Shown here one piece after another: positions 35,008 to 38,033 of a DNA stretch of 38,033 nt. The stretch is from assembly GCA_903936645.1 (NCBI GenBank), contig CAIZWI010000185.1, positions 1 through 38,033 of the forward strand, written 5' to 3'. Every line of letters starts with the position of its first letter. Positions within the stretch are counted from its first letter, which is position 1. The notes under the pieces were generated by a model. That model saw nothing but the letters and a program-made list of their open reading frames with translations. It made no database searches and had not been told where the DNA came from. This DNA is from an uncultured Verrucomicrobia subdivision 3 bacterium. GTDB taxonomy: Bacteria; Verrucomicrobiota; Verrucomicrobiia; Limisphaerales; UBA11358. A program made the position numbers and the translations under genes.

Positions 35008-37887
35008 TCAACCTTCCAAGGCGTTCAGCGCGGCCCGGGCATGCTCCCGCTTGGCCTGCCACTCAATCAACCGGTTCCGGTGATCTTCCAGCACCGCGGC
35101 CGGCACCTTCGTGGTAAAATTGGGATTGGCCAGCTTTTGCTCCACCTTCAAAATTTCGCTGTCGAATTTTTCGATCTCCTTTTGCAGCCGCGCCTTCTCC
35201 GCCGCCACATCAATCAGGCCTTCCAGCGGCATGAATAATTCGCCAATCGCACCCCGCAGCGTCGGGGTGCCTTTGCGCGGTTGGAAATCCGCCGCCACCA
35301 CTTCCAGCGACTCCGCGTTGAGCAAAATCTTGAGCACTTCCTGGTCATGCGGCGTGGGTTCCGCCGCCGGCTTGAACTGAAACTTCACTTTCTTATTCGC
35401 CGGAATGTTGCCCTCGCGGCGCAGGTTGCGGCCCTGGGTCACAAATTCGTACTTCGCATTCACGATGTCCAGCCAGCAGGCTTCCAACCCATAATGCGCC
35501 GTGAAATCGGCATCGAACGGCTTGGGCCAGTGAGCGTACATGATGGTCTGGCCGCCCTGGTCTTCGGGCATGTCGGTGCTGAATCCCATGCCATGCCAGA
35601 GTTCCTCCGAGATGAACGGAATAAACGGATGAAACAGGCGCAGGGTGTGCGACAGAATGAAATCTATCACCGCCAGGGTGTTCGCCTTCAGCGCGTCATC
35701 CGTGCCATAAAACACCGCCTTGCTGGCTTCCACATACCAGTCGCAATATTCATTCCAGAAGAACCGATACAGCGCGGCCGTGGCGTCACTGAACTTGTAG
35801 GCGGCAAACGCCGTGTCGAGCTCGCGAATGGCCGCATCGAGCTTCAAGAGAATCCACTTGTCGTCGTTGGTCAGCAAGGCCGGGTGGATTTCCCCCTGCA
35901 CCTCGCCGCCCTGCATCTGCCGGAAACGGCAGGCGTTCCACAGCTTGTTGCAGAAATTGCGGCCGAGTTCCACGTCCTTCTCGTCGAACATCACATCCTG
36001 GCCGAGCGGCGCGCCGCGCATGGTGCCGAAGCGCAGGGCATCCGCGCCGTACTTGGTGATGAGTTCGATAGGATCGGGCGAGTTGCCCAGGGTCTTGGAC
36101 ATCTTGCGCCCTTGCTTGTCGCGGATGATGCCGGTGAAATAAACATTCTGGAAGGGCAGGGCATCCGGCAGGCCAAACTGCGGCTCGCCCATGAATTCGT
36201 AGCCCGCCATGATCATGCGCGCCACCCAGAAGAAAATAATGTCCGGCCCGGTGACAAGGTCCGTGGTCGGATAAAACTTCTTGAGCGTCTCCGTCTGCTC
36301 CGGCCAGCCCATCGTGGCAAAGGGCCACAGCCAGGAGCTGAACCAGGTGTCGAGGACGTCGGAGTCCCGCTTAAAACCAAAATGATCGCTCTCAAGGAGT
36401 TTGGCCTCTTCTTCAGAATAGTCTCCACAAAGAACGAAATTAAATTCTTCTCCGGAAATGTTTTCACCGTTGGTGGAAAATTCTTTTCCCGAAAATACCA
36501 CACCGTCTGAAATGCGAACCACCATCAAGTCATCTAGTGAGAAATCCAAATTGATGAGGTTGGCAAAGTGATGTGGTTGCGGGCCGTTTGGTAAATTCTT
36601 TTTCTGGACACAACTCCACACCGGAATCCGATGCCCCCACCAAAGCTGCCGGCTGATGCACCAGTCTTGAATGTTCGTCAGCCAGTGGTCATACACCTTG
36701 GCCCAGCGATCAGGATGGAACTTCATCCGGCCATCCGCCACGCACGCCTTGGATGGCTCCACCGCGGGATATTTCAGAAACCATTGCTCGCTCAAACGTG
36801 GTTCAATCGGCACATCCGCGCGCTGACTGTAACCGACATTGTTCTCATAAGGCTTGGCCTCCACGAGCGCTTCCTGCTCAGTCAGTTTTTCCACCGCCAC
36901 CTTGCGCGCCTTGAACCGGTCCAGCCCGCGCAGATCCGCGCCGGTCAGGTCGTTCATGGAACCATCGGCATGGATGACCTCAATCAGCGGCAGCTTGTGC
37001 CGCGTGCCGATGTCAAAGTCCGCCTTGTCATGCGCCGGGGTGACTTTCAGCACGCCCGTGCCGAATTCAAAATCCACATGCTCGTCGCCAATGATCGGGA
37101 TGAGCTTTTGCTCGCGCGGCAATTCGGCGGGCAGGGGACGCACAATGTGTTTCCCAATTAGGTGCGTGTAGCGCGGATCCTTCGGGTTCACCGCCACCGC
37201 TGTGTCGCCGGGAATTGTTTCCGGCCGGGTGGTGGCAATCGTCAGCCAGGTGCCGGGCAGTTCCGCCACTTCCACCTTGAAATGGTACATGAACCCCTTC
37301 TGCGCTTTCATTTCCACTTCTTCGTCGGAGAGCGCCGTCTGCGAAACCGGGCACCAGTTCACCATGCGTTTGCCGCGATAAATCAGACCCTTTTTGTACA
37401 ACTCCACAAACACCTTTTGGACGCACCGGGAATAATCCGGGTCCATGGTGAAGCGTTCCCGCGTCCAATCGCAGGAACTGCCCAGCTTCTTAAGCTGATT
37501 GATGATAATGTCGCCGTGCTTCTCCTTCCAGAGCCAGACCCGCTTCAAGAATTCCTCGCGCCCCAGGTCGTGCCGCGTCTTCTTTTCCTCCTTCTTGAGC
37601 TGCTTTTCCACCATCACCTGCGTGGCAATCCCGGCGTGATCCGTGCCCGGCAGCCACAGCACTTCCTTGCCATCCATGCGCGCCTTGCGGGCGAGGATGT
37701 CCTGGATCGTGTTGTTGAGCACATGCCCCATGTGCAGCATCCCCGTGACATTCGGCGGCGGGATGACGATGGAATACGCGGGTTTGGCAGACTTCGGATT
37801 GGCGGTGAAGCAATTCTGCTTCAGCCAGAAGTCATACCATTTGTCCTCAACCAACTGAGGTTCGTAAGCTTTGGATAATTCGGCCAT
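35008..37887 (-). CDS. valS: Valyl-tRNA synthetase
   Basis: PNVTGMLHMGHVLNNTIQD, KMSKTLGNSPDPIELI, DVLDTWFSSWLWPF. ATG 37887 (MAELSKAYEPQLVEDKWYDFWL) is preferred to the ORF-track start at 38025. Confidence 0.96.
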   Translation of the reverse strand: MAELSKAYEPQLVEDKWYDFWLKQNCFTANPKSAKPAYSIVIPPPNVTGMLHMGHVLNNTIQDILARKARMDGKEVLWLPGTDHAGIATQVMVEKQLKKEEKKTRHDLGREEFLKRVWLWKEKHGDIIINQLKKLGSSCDWTRERFTMDPDYSRCVQKVFVELYKKGLIYRGKRMVNWCPVSQTALSDEEVEMKAQKGFMYHFKVEVAELPGTWLTIATTRPETIPGDTAVAVNPKDPRYTHLIGKHIVRPLPAELPREQKLIPIIGDEHVDFEFGTGVLKVTPAHDKADFDIGTRHKLPLIEVIHADGSMNDLTGADLRGLDRFKARKVAVEKLTEQEALVEAKPYENNVGYSQRADVPIEPRLSEQWFLKYPAVEPSKACVADGRMKFHPDRWAKVYDHWLTNIQDWCISRQLWWGHRIPVWSCVQKKNLPNGPQPHHFANLINLDFSLDDLMVVRISDGVVFSGKEFSTNGENISGEEFNFVLCGDYSEEEAKLLESDHFGFKRDSDVLDTWFSSWLWPFATMGWPEQTETLKKFYPTTDLVTGPDIIFFWVARMIMAGYEFMGEPQFGLPDALPFQNVYFTGIIRDKQGRKMSKTLGNSPDPIELITKYGADALRFGTMRGAPLGQDVMFDEKDVELGRNFCNKLWNACRFRQMQGGEVQGEIHPALLTNDDKWILLKLDAAIRELDTAFAAYKFSDATAALYRFFWNEYCDWYVEASKAVFYGTDDALKANTLAVIDFILSHTLRLFHPFIPFISEELWHGMGFSTDMPEDQGGQTIMYAHWPKPFDADFTAHYGLEACWLDIVNAKYEFVTQGRNLRREGNIPANKKVKFQFKPAAEPTPHDQEVLKILLNAESLEVVAADFQPRKGTPTLRGAIGELFMPLEGLIDVAAEKARLQKEIEKFDSEILKVEQKLANPNFTTKVPAAVLEDHRNRLIEWQAKREHARAALNALEG

Positions 37888-37895
37888 TTTAGGAA

Positions 37896-37940
37896 CCGTT
37901 ATCCTAACGGGAAACCCGCCCCGGCGCAACTCTGCGCCGG
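37896..37940 (-). promoter_or_regulatory. Two consecutive stem-loops in the valS leader
   Basis: CCGGCGCA-ACTC-TGCGCCGG (37921-37940, 8-bp arms) and CCGTTA-TCC-TAACGG (37896-37910, 6-bp arms), 8 bp upstream of the valS ATG. Confidence 0.5.
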
Positions 37941-38033
37941 CTAAATGTCCGCTTGCGCGTTGACTCAAATTAAAAGACACCGAAGGGGAGGACGCTAGGG
38001 TGGGCCAAATGCATCGTTGACTCATGGTAAAAA

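Noticed and set aside
37888-38025. N-terminal extension of valS from 38025
   Set aside because: The extra residues do not resemble ValRS; the normal N-terminus begins at ATG 37887, and the extension covers the leader hairpins.
1-38033. tRNA/rRNA genes, CRISPR arrays, IS elements or integrase
   Set aside because: No cloverleaf, rRNA core sequence, regularly spaced repeat or transposase-like ORF was recognised by eye; tRNAscan-SE, Infernal and ISfinder would be decisive.

Overview
High-GC bacterial window whose gene content and domain combinations suggest a Verrucomicrobia-like heterotroph (taxonomy is inference). Left to right: (1) a LysR/NhaR-like regulator (minus, cut by the left edge) divergent from a tightly packed dabB-dabA-purK-purE cluster, i.e. 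a DAB-type inorganic-carbon pump joined to the bicarbonate-consuming step of purine synthesis; (2) a TetR regulator plus RND permease / membrane-fusion protein / outer-membrane factor efflux operon with two matching TetR-type operators; (3) a decayed VapBC-like toxin-antitoxin pair with a truncated PIN toxin; (4) a galactoside-type utilisation locus (DUF5107-TPR protein, GH27, SGNH hydrolase, MFS sugar porter, GH2, XylR-like LacI/AraC hybrid regulator) with a perfect 9-bp inverted repeat at its 5' end; (5) an AsmA-like protein; (6) a DUF4912 protein, small membrane protein and GH57 glucan branching enzyme; (7) an AraC regulator divergent from a ThuA / Gfo-Idh-MocA / TIM-barrel isomerase cluster; (8) an orphan mini-pseudopilin; (9) valS on the minus strand, with an AT-rich internal insertion and two hairpins in its leader. 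No tRNA, rRNA, CRISPR array or transposon was seen. The strongest candidate for something undescribed is the dabBA-purKE arrangement. All functional assignments come from reading motifs by eye; no database search was run.
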